This document shows positions 26,114 to 35,066 of a DNA stretch of 64,000 nt, in pieces. The notes under the pieces were generated by a model. It searched no databases. It was not told the DNA's origin and was given only the letters and a program-made list of their open reading frames with translations. This stretch comes from Butyrivibrio sp. (lineage in GTDB: Bacteria > Bacillota > Clostridia > Lachnospirales > Lachnospiraceae). The stretch's first letter is position 1; every line of letters starts with the position of its first letter. The translations under genes were made by a program, and so were the position numbers. The stretch is from positions 1 to 64,000 of the forward strand of contig SVGA01000005.1 of assembly GCA_015056575.1 (NCBI GenBank), read 5' to 3'.

Positions 26114-29020
26114 ATGAATGGTGATATTCCCAAAAATGATCAGACATTAGAGCGATATCTCTCACCTATACATGTTTGGGCATTGTCATTTGGCTGTGCA
26201 GTGGGCTGGGGAGCCTTCGTCATGCCGGGAACCACCTTTTTGCCTATTGCCGGTCCTTTGGGAACAATGATCGGGTTATTTGCCGGCGCCCTTATCATGT
26301 TTATAATCGGCATCAACTATCACTACCTCATAAACCGGTATCCGGATGCCGGCGGAACTTTAACCTATACTATAAAGGCCTTTGGATATGATCATGGTTT
26401 TATAAGTGCATGGTACCTGATCCTTGTTTATATGGCGATAATCTGGGCAAACGCCTCAGCTTTGGGACTTATAAGCAAATATCTGCTGGGGAATGCTTTT
26501 AGCTTCGGGTTTCATTACCAGATCCTCGGCTATGATGTTGCCTTTGGCGAAATACTTCTTTCAATTGCAGCTGTTCTGGTGGCCTACGGCATATGCAGTA
26601 AAGGAAAAAGATTCACTGTAGATCTTCAGGTTGTTTTGTGTATAGCACTGATCCTGGGCGTGGTGATCTGTGCCGTAACCGTATTTAAGTTTGGCGGAGG
26701 CCGGGAAATCATTCCAAAACCTTATTTTGCCCCCACGGATGATCCACCCATAAAACAAATAATAGGCATAGTCATGCTTTCTCCATGGGCTTATGTGGGC
26801 TTTGAATCAATTTCAAATTCCGGGGCCGGATTCAATTTTTCTCCGAAAAAAAGCTCGCCTATTATGAGTGTGGCCTTATTGTCATCTGTATTTTCATATT
26901 CTGCTCTTGCCCAGATCGCATCCTCCGGTATACACAGCAAATATTCAGGATGGGTCGACTATATAGCCGATCTGCCAAATATCAAAGGTATTCTTGGCCT
27001 TCCAACGTTCCATGTTGCCCATGATGCCATGGGTGATGCCGGAATTATTATTTTGGGGATCTCTGCTTTTGCAGGGGTTATGACCGGACTCATCGGAAAC
27101 CTTATTGCTGCCAGCAGGCTTATATATATAATGGGCCAAGACGGAATAATGCCATCCTGGTTTAGTCGTTTGAATGACAAGCACATACCGCAAAATGCAC
27201 TTATGGCCCTCACCGGAATATCCGTGCTTATTCCTTTCCTTGGAAGAACCGCCATCGGCTGGATCGTGGATGTTACCACATTTGGTGCCATAATAGCATA
27301 TGCCTATACTTCAGCCGCAGCTGCTACCGAAGCCAAATTTGAAAACAACGTAAAGATAATATTTACCGGCATATTGGGCTTCATTATCTCAATCATAATC
27401 TTTTTGTATTCTATGCTGTTTTCTGCCGGTGCAATGTCTACAGAAAGCTATCTGCTCCTGGTAATATGGAGCATTATCGGTTTTTTGTACTATAGATTTG
27501 TATTTGAATATGATAACCAAAAAAGATTCGGGCACTCTCCGATCGTCTGGATCACGTTTATGGGCATGATCTTTTTCACGCTTCTTATATGGGTTAAGAA
27601 TGCGACCAATGATATCACAAGGGCTGTAGTAAACGGCATCCAGGAGCATTACCAGAGTCAGGATGTGGAAATGAGCCCCGACGCCATTGACAGAGCCAGT
27701 AGCTATGTAAGCAATATGATGTCCCAAGCTGATCAGGCTATTACAAGAAATATCATGGTTCAAATGGCTCTGATCTTATTCTCTCTGCTCATAATGGTGA
27801 AATTGTACAGCATTATGTACAAACGGGAAAAACAAGCGCAGAAAGAGACTATAAAAGCTTATGAAAGAAGCAAAGCCAAAACTGTATTTCTTTCAAATAT
27901 GTCCCATGACATAAGAACCCCCATGAATGCGATCATCGGATACATAAATCTTGCTAAGGAAGACAATGTTTCCCATGAAGAATTAAAAGGTTATCTCGGC
28001 AAGATAGAGTCTTCAAGCCATCATCTGCTTGCACTTATCAATGATGTACTGGAAATGAGCAGAATTGAGAGCGGTAAGATCGAACTGGAAAAGACACCTC
28101 TGAATCTAAAGACATTTTTTGATGAGATAAGAGATCTTTTTGCCACTCAGATGTCCGAAAAGGGGATCCGTTACTCGGTGGATACCACACAGATAGAAAA
28201 CGAATACGTTTACTGCGACAAAAACAGGTTGAACAGAATGCTCCTGAATTTACTGAGCAATGCATATAAGTTCACTCCGGCAAACGGTGAAGTATCTGTA
28301 AAGGTGATACAAACAGCGTCCCCCGATCCGGCAAGCGCCTCTTATGAGATCAGGGTTAAGGACAGTGGCATCGGAATGTCAGATGAGTTTGCCCAAAGAG
28401 TATTTGAGGCTTTTGAAAGAGAGAAGGATTCCACTGTTGATACGATCCAGGGTACAGGCCTTGGAATGAGCATAGTAAAGGGTATTGTCGATCTTATGGG
28501 CGGCACTATAACGGTCAATACCAAGAAGGGCTCAGGAACAGAATTTGTAATAAATCTGTCATTACTGACCCAGACGGAAGAAGATATTAAGAAAAATTAC
28601 GAAGATAAAAAGCAAAAAGCTCATGCTAAAGTGGATTTTACCGGCAAAAGAGTTCTTCTTGTGGACGATATACAGGTCAACAGAATGATTTCTGCCAAGC
28701 TTCTGGAAAATAACGGTTTTGCCGTGGAAACAGCAGAAAACGGGCAGGAAGCAGTTGATAAGGTAAACGATGCTCCGGCAGGTTACTATGATGTTATCCT
28801 CATGGATGTTCAGATGCCGGTAATGGACGGTTATGAAGCAAGCGCAGCCATTTTAAAACTGAAGGATAAGGAAAAAGCTTCCGTTCCGATCATCGCAATG
28901 ACAGCCAATGCCTTTTCCGAGGATAAAAAAAGAGCTCTGGACGTCGGAATGAAAGGACATATAGCAAAACCAATAGATATAAAAAATCTGCTGGATACGC
29001 TATCAGATATTTTATCCTAA
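26114..29020 (+). CDS. Amino-acid permease fused to a hybrid histidine kinase
   Basis: A 968-residue membrane protein. Residues about 15-495 form an APC-superfamily permease of about 12 helices (VGWGAFVMPGTTFLPIAGPLG, YPDAGG, AASRLIYIMGQDG). A hydrophilic loop (about 497-545) and one further helix (about 548-566) lead to a cytoplasmic kinase: H-box SHDIRTPMNA with H598, N-box LLNLLSNAYKF, G1 DSGIGM and G2 GTGLGMS. A receiver domain ends the protein, with D898 in LMDVQMPVMDG. Permease and kinase are in one uninterrupted frame. It probably senses an amino acid or polyamine through the permease; whether it also transports is unknown. The best-known parallel is CbrA, but that uses a sodium/solute symporter fold. 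Confidence 0.92.
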   Translation: MNGDIPKNDQTLERYLSPIHVWALSFGCAVGWGAFVMPGTTFLPIAGPLGTMIGLFAGALIMFIIGINYHYLINRYPDAGGTLTYTIKAFGYDHGFISAWYLILVYMAIIWANASALGLISKYLLGNAFSFGFHYQILGYDVAFGEILLSIAAVLVAYGICSKGKRFTVDLQVVLCIALILGVVICAVTVFKFGGGREIIPKPYFAPTDDPPIKQIIGIVMLSPWAYVGFESISNSGAGFNFSPKKSSPIMSVALLSSVFSYSALAQIASSGIHSKYSGWVDYIADLPNIKGILGLPTFHVAHDAMGDAGIIILGISAFAGVMTGLIGNLIAASRLIYIMGQDGIMPSWFSRLNDKHIPQNALMALTGISVLIPFLGRTAIGWIVDVTTFGAIIAYAYTSAAAATEAKFENNVKIIFTGILGFIISIIIFLYSMLFSAGAMSTESYLLLVIWSIIGFLYYRFVFEYDNQKRFGHSPIVWITFMGMIFFTLLIWVKNATNDITRAVVNGIQEHYQSQDVEMSPDAIDRASSYVSNMMSQADQAITRNIMVQMALILFSLLIMVKLYSIMYKREKQAQKETIKAYERSKAKTVFLSNMSHDIRTPMNAIIGYINLAKEDNVSHEELKGYLGKIESSSHHLLALINDVLEMSRIESGKIELEKTPLNLKTFFDEIRDLFATQMSEKGIRYSVDTTQIENEYVYCDKNRLNRMLLNLLSNAYKFTPANGEVSVKVIQTASPDPASASYEIRVKDSGIGMSDEFAQRVFEAFEREKDSTVDTIQGTGLGMSIVKGIVDLMGGTITVNTKKGSGTEFVINLSLLTQTEEDIKKNYEDKKQKAHAKVDFTGKRVLLVDDIQVNRMISAKLLENNGFAVETAENGQEAVDKVNDAPAGYYDVILMDVQMPVMDGYEASAAILKLKDKEKASVPIIAMTANAFSEDKKRALDVGMKGHIAKPIDIKNLLDTLSDILS

Positions 29021-29155
29021 GAAAATTAATTCAAAAGGATTAAATTTGAATAAACATTTCAGAAAATCTGTTAGTTATTGAAATAATTAATCTATAATAG
29101 TTATGTAGCTATAAACATAGTTGTTATCAAGAAACGGATGGTTAGGAGGGACAAA

Positions 29156-30901
29156 ATGAGTATCAAGAATTTGGTAAACTTAGACGATAACAAGCTGCTC
29201 GAGATGAATGTGGGCAAGAAATTTGCGCATACTTTCAAACGAATTTACATATATCTTGGTTTATCTCTTTGCCTGCTTATCATCTCAATTGCAGTCGGTA
29301 TATCGGGATATCATAAACTTTATAACAACTATTACAATCAAAATACTTATCAGGGGCTTCTTCGTATCCACAACCAGAATCTTGGAAAATCTGCGTGGTG
29401 GGCCCTTGCAACTCGTGTTAGTGAAACAAGGCAGGAGCAGATTGTAGAGTTTCATGAAACAATGCTCAACAATATGAAAGAGGATCTTACTAATCTGAGA
29501 GCCTATCGTGGAGAGACAGAGCTTGTTAAATCCCTCGACGCCAATATAAAAAATATAGAAGCTACAACAAATAAACTTGCTTCCATGTACGCACAGGCTG
29601 AGGAACTGGAAGATGGCAGTCTTAGTAATGGTGATGAGATTTACGCAGTTATGAGAGATGAACTGCGGCCTGAAGTCATGCAGACAGTAGATAATACAAG
29701 ACAAATGACTACCAATGTCACCAATGAGGTAACACGTTCATATGATGTGACGATAATTTTAATGACAGTAATGGTTGTCGTAAGTATTATCATGACAATT
29801 TTGCTGATCGTATTTATGAAAAACGCCCAGAATACACTGACAAAATGTGTTGTCATGCCGGTTGACGAAGTTGCCAAGGCTGCAGAGCAAATGGCAAGAG
29901 GCGATCTTAACGTAGCTATTGATTACCATGCCAAAGATGAGTTTGATATTCTGGCCAGAGACCTTGAAAACTCAACTCGTGCATCCATGAATATTGTAAA
30001 TGACATTTCAAATTCCCTTAATGAAATTTCCGAAGGCGATTTTAGTATAGGTACGATCACACCGAATCTGTATCATGGTAATTTCAGCCCGATCAGCGAG
30101 TCCATGAATACCATTACCGACAAGCTTTCCAACACCATGAATGATGTAAAAGCTGCATCTGCAAGAGTTTCGGAAGGCGCCGAGAACATGTCAAAAGGTG
30201 CCAATGAATTGGCTGAAGGCGCCACAGATCAGGCGGCCGCTGTCGAGGAGCTTACAGCTTCAGTAAGTACGGTAACCGAACAGACCGAAAAAATGGCTGC
30301 AGATTGTGCAAGAGGCGTCCAGATGTCTATCGCTGCTCAGAAGGTAGCCAAGGACGGTGCCGAAAAAATGGATCAGGTTACGGAAGCTATGCAAAGGATC
30401 ACTACTGCTTCCAAGGAAATACAGGAGGTTGCAAACAGTATTGAAGCCATTTCATCCCAGACCAAGCTCCTTGCCCTCAATGCTTCCATAGAAGCTGCCA
30501 GAGCCGGTGATACAGGTAAGGGCTTTGCAGTTGTTGCTCAGGAAATAGGCCAACTTGCCCAGCAGTCAAATGATGCTGTACAGCGCACTCACGCACTTGT
30601 CAGCTCTGCCCTTGCAGAAATTGACAGTGGTAATGAGATTGTTGCAGAAACCCAAGTCACCTTGCATGAAATTGGTGATTCCGTAAACGAGCTGGCTGAA
30701 ATGATGAGATCCTCAGGAGACATGGCTCAGCATCAGGCAAGCAACATGAGAGAGATCAATCAGGGTATCGAGCAGATCTCTGAGGTAATCCAGACCAATT
30801 CCGCAACAGCTCAGGAATCCAGTGCTGTTTCCAGCGAGCTTTCGGATCAGTCCAATCAGCTGCATAACCTTATGTCACAGTTTCAGGTTAAGCTGACATA
30901 A
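29156..30901 (+). CDS. Methyl-accepting chemotaxis protein
   Basis: A 581-residue transmembrane chemoreceptor. A cytoplasmic start of about 25 residues is followed by helix 1 (about 33-52), an extracellular four-helix-bundle-like sensor (about 55-195), helix 2 (about 198-220), a HAMP domain and a long signalling domain. The hairpin tip is visible as SSQTKLLALNASIEAARAGDTGKGFAVVA. The ATG at 29156 follows AGGAGGG; an in-frame ATG at 29138 lacks a site. It follows the permease-kinase with a 135-bp gap and is ended by a strong terminator. It may share a signal with the upstream sensor, by inference. Confidence 0.93.
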   Translation: MSIKNLVNLDDNKLLEMNVGKKFAHTFKRIYIYLGLSLCLLIISIAVGISGYHKLYNNYYNQNTYQGLLRIHNQNLGKSAWWALATRVSETRQEQIVEFHETMLNNMKEDLTNLRAYRGETELVKSLDANIKNIEATTNKLASMYAQAEELEDGSLSNGDEIYAVMRDELRPEVMQTVDNTRQMTTNVTNEVTRSYDVTIILMTVMVVVSIIMTILLIVFMKNAQNTLTKCVVMPVDEVAKAAEQMARGDLNVAIDYHAKDEFDILARDLENSTRASMNIVNDISNSLNEISEGDFSIGTITPNLYHGNFSPISESMNTITDKLSNTMNDVKAASARVSEGAENMSKGANELAEGATDQAAAVEELTASVSTVTEQTEKMAADCARGVQMSIAAQKVAKDGAEKMDQVTEAMQRITTASKEIQEVANSIEAISSQTKLLALNASIEAARAGDTGKGFAVVAQEIGQLAQQSNDAVQRTHALVSSALAEIDSGNEIVAETQVTLHEIGDSVNELAEMMRSSGDMAQHQASNMREINQGIEQISEVIQTNSATAQESSAVSSELSDQSNQLHNLMSQFQVKLT

Positions 30902-30925
30902 AACCGCACAGATGTGCATATTCAT

Positions 30926-30956
30926 AAAAAGAGGGAGCGTCCTGCTCCCTCTTTTC
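30926..30956 (+). terminator. Intrinsic terminator after the chemoreceptor gene
   Basis: AGAGGGAGC (30930-30938) pairs with GCTCCCTCT (30944-30952) around a 5-nt loop, with an A-run before and TTTTC after. It is a textbook Rho-independent terminator and closes the signalling island. Confidence 0.92.
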
Positions 30957-30983
30957 ACGTCTCAAACGTCAGCTCCATCAATG

Positions 30984-30992
30984 TGGTACAAT
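30984..30992 (+). promoter_or_regulatory. Extended -10 promoter of the DUF4230 gene
   Basis: TGG followed by TACAAT (30987-30992) fits an extended -10 element. No good -35 box is seen. It lies 33 bp before the ATG at 31025. Confidence 0.45.
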
Positions 30993-31024
30993 GAAAGCAT
31001 ATACTGATGATTGGGGGACATATC

Positions 31025-31690
31025 ATGAATGAATTCAAAAAGCCACAGAACATCATCTATCTTACCGTGATCGGCGCAGCTCTTTTGCTGTCTCTGATCC
31101 TGTGTATCAGCTTCATTTCCGGGAAAGAACCCTCAGCCACTGATGAGGCTGCGGCTACCGCCAGTGTTATAAAAAAAGAGGACAAGGTTCTTGTCACCGT
31201 AAACGTTGAAACCGTAGAGGACGGTCTTCGTAACATGGGAACCCTCATAACTCAGGAGTATTATTTCTCCCAGGTGGAAAAATATACCAAGTCAAAAAAG
31301 ATCGCCTGGGTATTCGACTCCACCTCTGAGATAGCTTACGGCTACGAGGGCACAGTAACTGCGGGTGTTGATTTTACCAAGATTGAGCTGGAAAAGGACG
31401 AGGAGAACAAGACCGTCAAGGTCATTATCCCACCTTCAAAGATCCAAAATATCGATATCGACACCTCCTCCTTCAAGGTGTATTCGGAAAAAGATTCTTT
31501 GTGGAACCCAATGAAGCTTGAGGACTACAACCTATCCCTTCAGGAGTTCGAAAAAGCGGCAGAGAAAAAAGCCCTTGACAGTGGCATCCTTGAGCGCTCC
31601 GACGAGCAGGCCAAGCTTCTTATAGGCGGCTTTATCAGGAACTATTCCGCCCTTTCCGATTATGATGTTGAGATGGAGGTAAAGAAATGA
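31025..31690 (+). CDS. DUF4230 membrane-anchored protein
   Basis: A 221-residue protein with one N-terminal helix (about 12-32) and an exposed domain matching DUF4230: TVNVETVEDGLRNMGTLITQEYYFS, EIAYGYEGTVTAGVDFTKI and VIIPPSKIQNIDID. The family is common in Firmicutes and its function is unknown. The ATG at 31025 follows GGGGGA; the ATG at 31007 lacks a site. It overlaps the next gene by four bases (ATGA), so the two are translationally coupled. Confidence 0.82.
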   Translation: MNEFKKPQNIIYLTVIGAALLLSLILCISFISGKEPSATDEAAATASVIKKEDKVLVTVNVETVEDGLRNMGTLITQEYYFSQVEKYTKSKKIAWVFDSTSEIAYGYEGTVTAGVDFTKIELEKDEENKTVKVIIPPSKIQNIDIDTSSFKVYSEKDSLWNPMKLEDYNLSLQEFEKAAEKKALDSGILERSDEQAKLLIGGFIRNYSALSDYDVEMEVKK

Positions 31691-32409
31691 CTTACAATCT
31701 TAAAAAAGCTATGATAATAGCCCTGATACTGCTTGTTGCGGTGGTATCGGTAACTGTGGTGGCTCCCTGGGCCAGTTCCTCCAAAACCCATGCCGGGTCC
31801 ATTGAGCAGACCGAAAACATGACCGGAGATGTACTTACTCTTTCTGGCATTTCCGCCGGAACCTCCGCCACTCTTTCCCTGCTTCCCGGGGATATCTGCA
31901 CTCCCATCGCAGAACAGATGGCAGAGCTGTCAAAATACTTTCTTATAGTCCTTAGCGCCCTTTATCTTGAGAAATATCTCATAACCATCGCAGGGATCAT
32001 TACCTTCTATTTTCTGATTCCCTTAGCCTGCATCCTGTTTTGCATCTACATTCTCACTGATGGAAAAAAATGGCGTGAAGTTGCCGGGAAGCTTGCTCTC
32101 ATAGGACTTATCATCTTTATTCTGGTCCCTGTCAGCAGCAAGCTCTCCGCCCTTGTATATCAGTCCCAGCAGGGCCGCATCAACAATGCCATTGAAGAGT
32201 ACAACGACCTTGAGATCGAAGACGATAAAGGTGGCGGCATCATCAGCGAACTTACTACCATCACCAACAAGACCGTGGACAGCGTCACAAATTTCCTCAG
32301 CAGTCTGGTGGAGTCACTGGCAGTGATGATCGTGGCCAGCTGCCTTATTCCCATTCTGGTATTTGTCCTCCTTGCCTGGATCGTAAAAACCATATTTGCG
32401 GGTACTTGA
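31687..32409 (+). CDS. Polytopic membrane protein of unknown function, coupled to DUF4230
   Basis: A 240-residue protein with a signal-like first helix (about 8-28), a short exposed region, then hydrophobic helices at about 82-98, 100-122, 132-152 and 208-235. A hydrophilic stretch (about 158-200) contains NNAIEEYNDLEIEDDKGGG. I do not recognise a family. It shares a four-base overlap with the DUF4230 gene, so the two products probably form one membrane complex. The iorA promoter follows directly. Confidence 0.7.
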   Translation: MTYNLKKAMIIALILLVAVVSVTVVAPWASSSKTHAGSIEQTENMTGDVLTLSGISAGTSATLSLLPGDICTPIAEQMAELSKYFLIVLSALYLEKYLITIAGIITFYFLIPLACILFCIYILTDGKKWREVAGKLALIGLIIFILVPVSSKLSALVYQSQQGRINNAIEEYNDLEIEDDKGGGIISELTTITNKTVDSVTNFLSSLVESLAVMIVASCLIPILVFVLLAWIVKTIFAGT

Positions 32410-32434
32410 TTTTAAGAGTATTTTCATATATTCT
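32406..32434 (+). promoter_or_regulatory. Candidate promoter of the iorAB-paaK operon
   Basis: TTGATT (32406-32411), overlapping the end of the previous gene, is 17 bp from TATTCT (32429-32434). The operator-like repeat at 32445-32466 covers the expected transcription start. Confidence 0.5.
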
Positions 32435-32444
32435 AATATAAGAT

Positions 32445-32466
32445 GCGCTTTATCACTTTAAAGCGC
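32445..32466 (+). promoter_or_regulatory. Operator-like inverted repeat upstream of iorA
   Basis: GCGCTTTA (32445-32452) and TAAAGCGC (32459-32466) are perfect 8-bp inverted arms around TCACTT. The core CTTTATCACTTTAAA is identical to the proximal motif at the symporter promoter (38543-38557). It sits between the -10 box and the iorA ribosome site, so a bound repressor would block initiation. Confidence 0.65.
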
Positions 32467-32499
32467 TGGATTTTTAGTAATTTAGTAGGAGGTTTTTTC

Positions 32500-34236
32500 A
32501 TGAACGATGCTAACAACAAGCAGCTCATGCTGGGCAATAAGGCTGTTGCCCGGGGGCTTTACGAAGCCGGCGTCTGCTTTATCTCCAGCTATCCCGGAAC
32601 CCCCAGTACAGAGGTCACCGAGGAGGCTGCCAAATATGATGAGATCTACTGCGAGTGGGCTCCCAATGAGAAGGTAGCCATGGAATCCGCCTTCGGCGCA
32701 AGCCTTGCAGGCCGCAGAAGCTTCTGTGCCCAGAAGCACGTAGGATTAAACGTTGCCGCTGACCCGCTCTACACCATGTCCTACACAGGCGTCAATGCCG
32801 GAATGGTTATTGTTGTAGCCGATGATGCAGGCATGCACTCCTCACAGAACGAGCAGGACTCAAGGCATCACGCCATAGCAGCCAAGGTTCCCATGATCGA
32901 GCCCTCCGATTCTGCCGAGGCTCTTGAATTCACAAAACTTGCTTACGACATTTCCGAGAAATATGACACTCCCGTGCTCCTTAAGATGTGCACCAGAGTT
33001 GCTCACTCTCAATCAATAGTAGAAACCGGAAACAGGACCGTCCCGGATTTTCCTTACGAGAAGAACATCGGCAAATATGTTATGATGCCCGGCAATGCCA
33101 AGAGGCGCCATCCCATCGTTGAGGAGCGCACCAGAAAGCTCATCGAGTACGCCGAGAACTGCCCTCTTAACAGGGTTGAAATGGGAGGAACACAGATCGG
33201 TATCATAACAGGATCCACCTCCTATCAGTATGTAAAGGAAGTTTTTGGGGACACCGTTTCCGTTCTCAAGCTCGGTATGACCAATCCCCTTCCCGAGAAG
33301 CTCATCAAAGACTTTGCTTCAAGGGTAGACAAGCTCTTTGTGGTTGAGGAGCTTGATCCCATAATCGAGAATCACGTAAAGGCCCTTGGTCTTACAGTTA
33401 CCGGAAAAGAGCTGCTCCCTATCTGCGACGAGTTCTCTCAGAAGCTCATTGCAAAGGCATTTGGAAAGGAAACCGAAGACTCTTTTGCCCTGGAAGATCA
33501 GATTCCAAACAGGCCTCCCGTTATGTGTGCGGGCTGCCCTCACAGAGGACTTTTCTACACCCTTAAGAAAAATAACTGCACCGTTCTTGGTGATATCGGA
33601 TGCTACACCCTTGGCGCGGTTCCGCCCCTTGGAGCCATCGAGATGACTCTTTGCATGGGTGCTTCCATCGGCGCCCTCCACGGTTTTAACAAGGTTCGCG
33701 GCGCGGAAAGCGAGAAGAAGACTGTTGCCGTCATCGGAGATTCAACCTTTATGCACTCCGGAATGACAGGCCTTGCCAATGTAGCTTACAACCAGTCCAA
33801 TTCCACCATTATCATCGTAGACAACTCCATCACAGGCATGACAGGTCACCAGCAGAACCCCACAACCGGCTATAACATCAAGGGCGATCCTGCAGGAAAG
33901 ATCGATCTTGAAGCACTGTGCAGGGCCATGGGCTTTGAGAGAGTCAAAGTTGTGGATCCTTACAACCTTGAGGAATGCGACAAGGTACTTAATGAGGAAC
34001 TGGCAGTGGAAGCGCCTTCCGTTATCATTTCAAGACGCCCCTGCGCTCTTCTTAAGTATGTTAAGCATAATCCGCCTCTTAACGTTAATACTGACAAGTG
34101 TGTTGGCTGCAAATCCTGTATGAGGATCGGCTGCCCTGCCATCTCCATCAAGAACGGCAAGGCCACCATCGACAGCACACTGTGCGTTGGCTGTAACGTA
34201 TGCAGCCAGCTGTGTCCCGTAGGTGCCTTCGAATAA
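32500..34236 (+). CDS. iorA: Indolepyruvate:ferredoxin oxidoreductase, alpha subunit
   Basis: IorA is the thiamine-diphosphate subunit that oxidatively decarboxylates aryl pyruvates from Trp, Phe and Tyr to aryl-acetyl-CoA, passing electrons to ferredoxin. The 578-residue protein has GNKAVARGLYEAGV and SSYPGTPSTEV at the start, the ThDP-site motif GDIGCYTLG, VIGDSTFMHSG and DNSITGMTGHQ, and two [4Fe-4S] clusters: CVGCKSCMRIGCP and CVGCNVCSQLCP. The start at 32500 follows AGGAGG. iorB, paaK and an ACT gene follow on the same strand. Confidence 0.95.
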   Translation: MNDANNKQLMLGNKAVARGLYEAGVCFISSYPGTPSTEVTEEAAKYDEIYCEWAPNEKVAMESAFGASLAGRRSFCAQKHVGLNVAADPLYTMSYTGVNAGMVIVVADDAGMHSSQNEQDSRHHAIAAKVPMIEPSDSAEALEFTKLAYDISEKYDTPVLLKMCTRVAHSQSIVETGNRTVPDFPYEKNIGKYVMMPGNAKRRHPIVEERTRKLIEYAENCPLNRVEMGGTQIGIITGSTSYQYVKEVFGDTVSVLKLGMTNPLPEKLIKDFASRVDKLFVVEELDPIIENHVKALGLTVTGKELLPICDEFSQKLIAKAFGKETEDSFALEDQIPNRPPVMCAGCPHRGLFYTLKKNNCTVLGDIGCYTLGAVPPLGAIEMTLCMGASIGALHGFNKVRGAESEKKTVAVIGDSTFMHSGMTGLANVAYNQSNSTIIIVDNSITGMTGHQQNPTTGYNIKGDPAGKIDLEALCRAMGFERVKVVDPYNLEECDKVLNEELAVEAPSVIISRRPCALLKYVKHNPPLNVNTDKCVGCKSCMRIGCPAISIKNGKATIDSTLCVGCNVCSQLCPVGAFE

Positions 34237-34262
34237 AGCTTGCGCTTTATTCAAAGGCTTTC

Positions 34263-34350
34263 GGGGCGACAATTAAATTTGCTGACGCAAAAGGTCGCCC
34301 CTCACACTTGTATCATTTTCTCACGCAGTCAACAGCTAAGTGTTGACTGC
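34263..34350 (+). other. Two intercistronic hairpins between iorA and iorB
   Basis: GGGGCGAC/GTCGCCCC (34263-34270 with 34294-34301) and GCAGTCAACA/TGTTGACTGC (34325-34334 with 34341-34350) are perfect inverted repeats in the 146-bp gap. Neither has a run of T directly after it, so they are more likely RNA stability or processing elements than full terminators. Confidence 0.6.
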
Positions 34351-34382
34351 TGATTATACTTTTATTTAGGAGGCGTGAAACA

Positions 34383-34958
34383 ATGGAGACTAAGAATATT
34401 ATGATCGTGGGCGTTGGCGGACAGGGCTCACTTCTTGCAAGTAAGCTTCTGGGGCATCTTCTTTTGTCCCAAGGGTATGATGTTAAGGTTTCTGAAGTGC
34501 ACGGCATGAGCCAGAGAGGCGGAAGCGTTGTTACCTACGTTCGCTACGGCGACAAGGTCTTTTCCCCGGTCATTGACAAGGGCGAGGCTGACTATATCGT
34601 CTCCTTCGAGCTTTTAGAAGCCGCAAGATGGCTTCCCTTCCTTAAGAAGGACGGGCAGATCGTTACCAACACTCAGCAGATAGATCCCATGCCTGTTATC
34701 ACCGGAGCTGCGGAGTATCCCGAGAATCTGGTTGAGAAGCTTAAGGCTTCAGGTGCAAAGGTTGACGCCCTTGACTGCCTGTCGCTGGCCGAGGAAGCAG
34801 GTTCCTCAAAGGCAGTAAACATCGTGCTTCTGGGAAGACTCTCCCACTACTTTGACCTCCCCGAGGAGGCCTGGATGAAGTCACTTGAAGCTAATGTTCC
34901 CGCCAAGTTCCTTGATATGAACAAAAAGGCCTTCGAGCTTGGTAAGAACCATGCCTGA
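34383..34958 (+). CDS. iorB: Indolepyruvate oxidoreductase, beta subunit
   Basis: IorB is the gamma-type subunit of 2-oxoacid:ferredoxin oxidoreductases and pairs with IorA. The 191-residue protein has IMIVGVGGQGSLLASKLLG, VKVSEVHGMSQRGGSVVTYVRYG and DYIVSFELLEAARWLPFL, all characteristic. Together with IorA it should make aryl-acetyl-CoA from aryl pyruvates. AGGAGG lies upstream of the ATG. A 108-bp gap to paaK contains a repeat sequence also found at 47.8 kb. Confidence 0.94.
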   Translation: METKNIMIVGVGGQGSLLASKLLGHLLLSQGYDVKVSEVHGMSQRGGSVVTYVRYGDKVFSPVIDKGEADYIVSFELLEAARWLPFLKKDGQIVTNTQQIDPMPVITGAAEYPENLVEKLKASGAKVDALDCLSLAEEAGSSKAVNIVLLGRLSHYFDLPEEAWMKSLEANVPAKFLDMNKKAFELGKNHA

Positions 34959-35003
34959 TACCATCGTTCTTTTGTCATGATGTAGTATATGACGAAAAGC
35001 AAA

Positions 35004-35055
35004 AAACATCCTAAGGGATCCACCGCAAACGGCGCACCTTAGGGCCATAGTTGGA
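35004..35055 (+). repeat. Dispersed intergenic repeat, copy 1 (iorB-paaK gap)
   Basis: The block TCCTAAGGGATCCACCGCA near 35014-35032 is identical to a block on the minus strand at about 47820-47840. In both places a partly complementary CCTTAGG-type sequence follows and a GACGAA precedes it, so the two are copies of one hairpin-type element. Confidence 0.55.
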
Positions 35056-35066
35056 GGAGAATAACA

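Noticed and set aside
32500..34958. Pyruvate:ferredoxin oxidoreductase as the identity of the iorAB genes
   Set aside because: The two-subunit layout, length, C-terminal double cluster and paaK/ACT neighbours fit indolepyruvate oxidoreductase, not the large fused PFOR.
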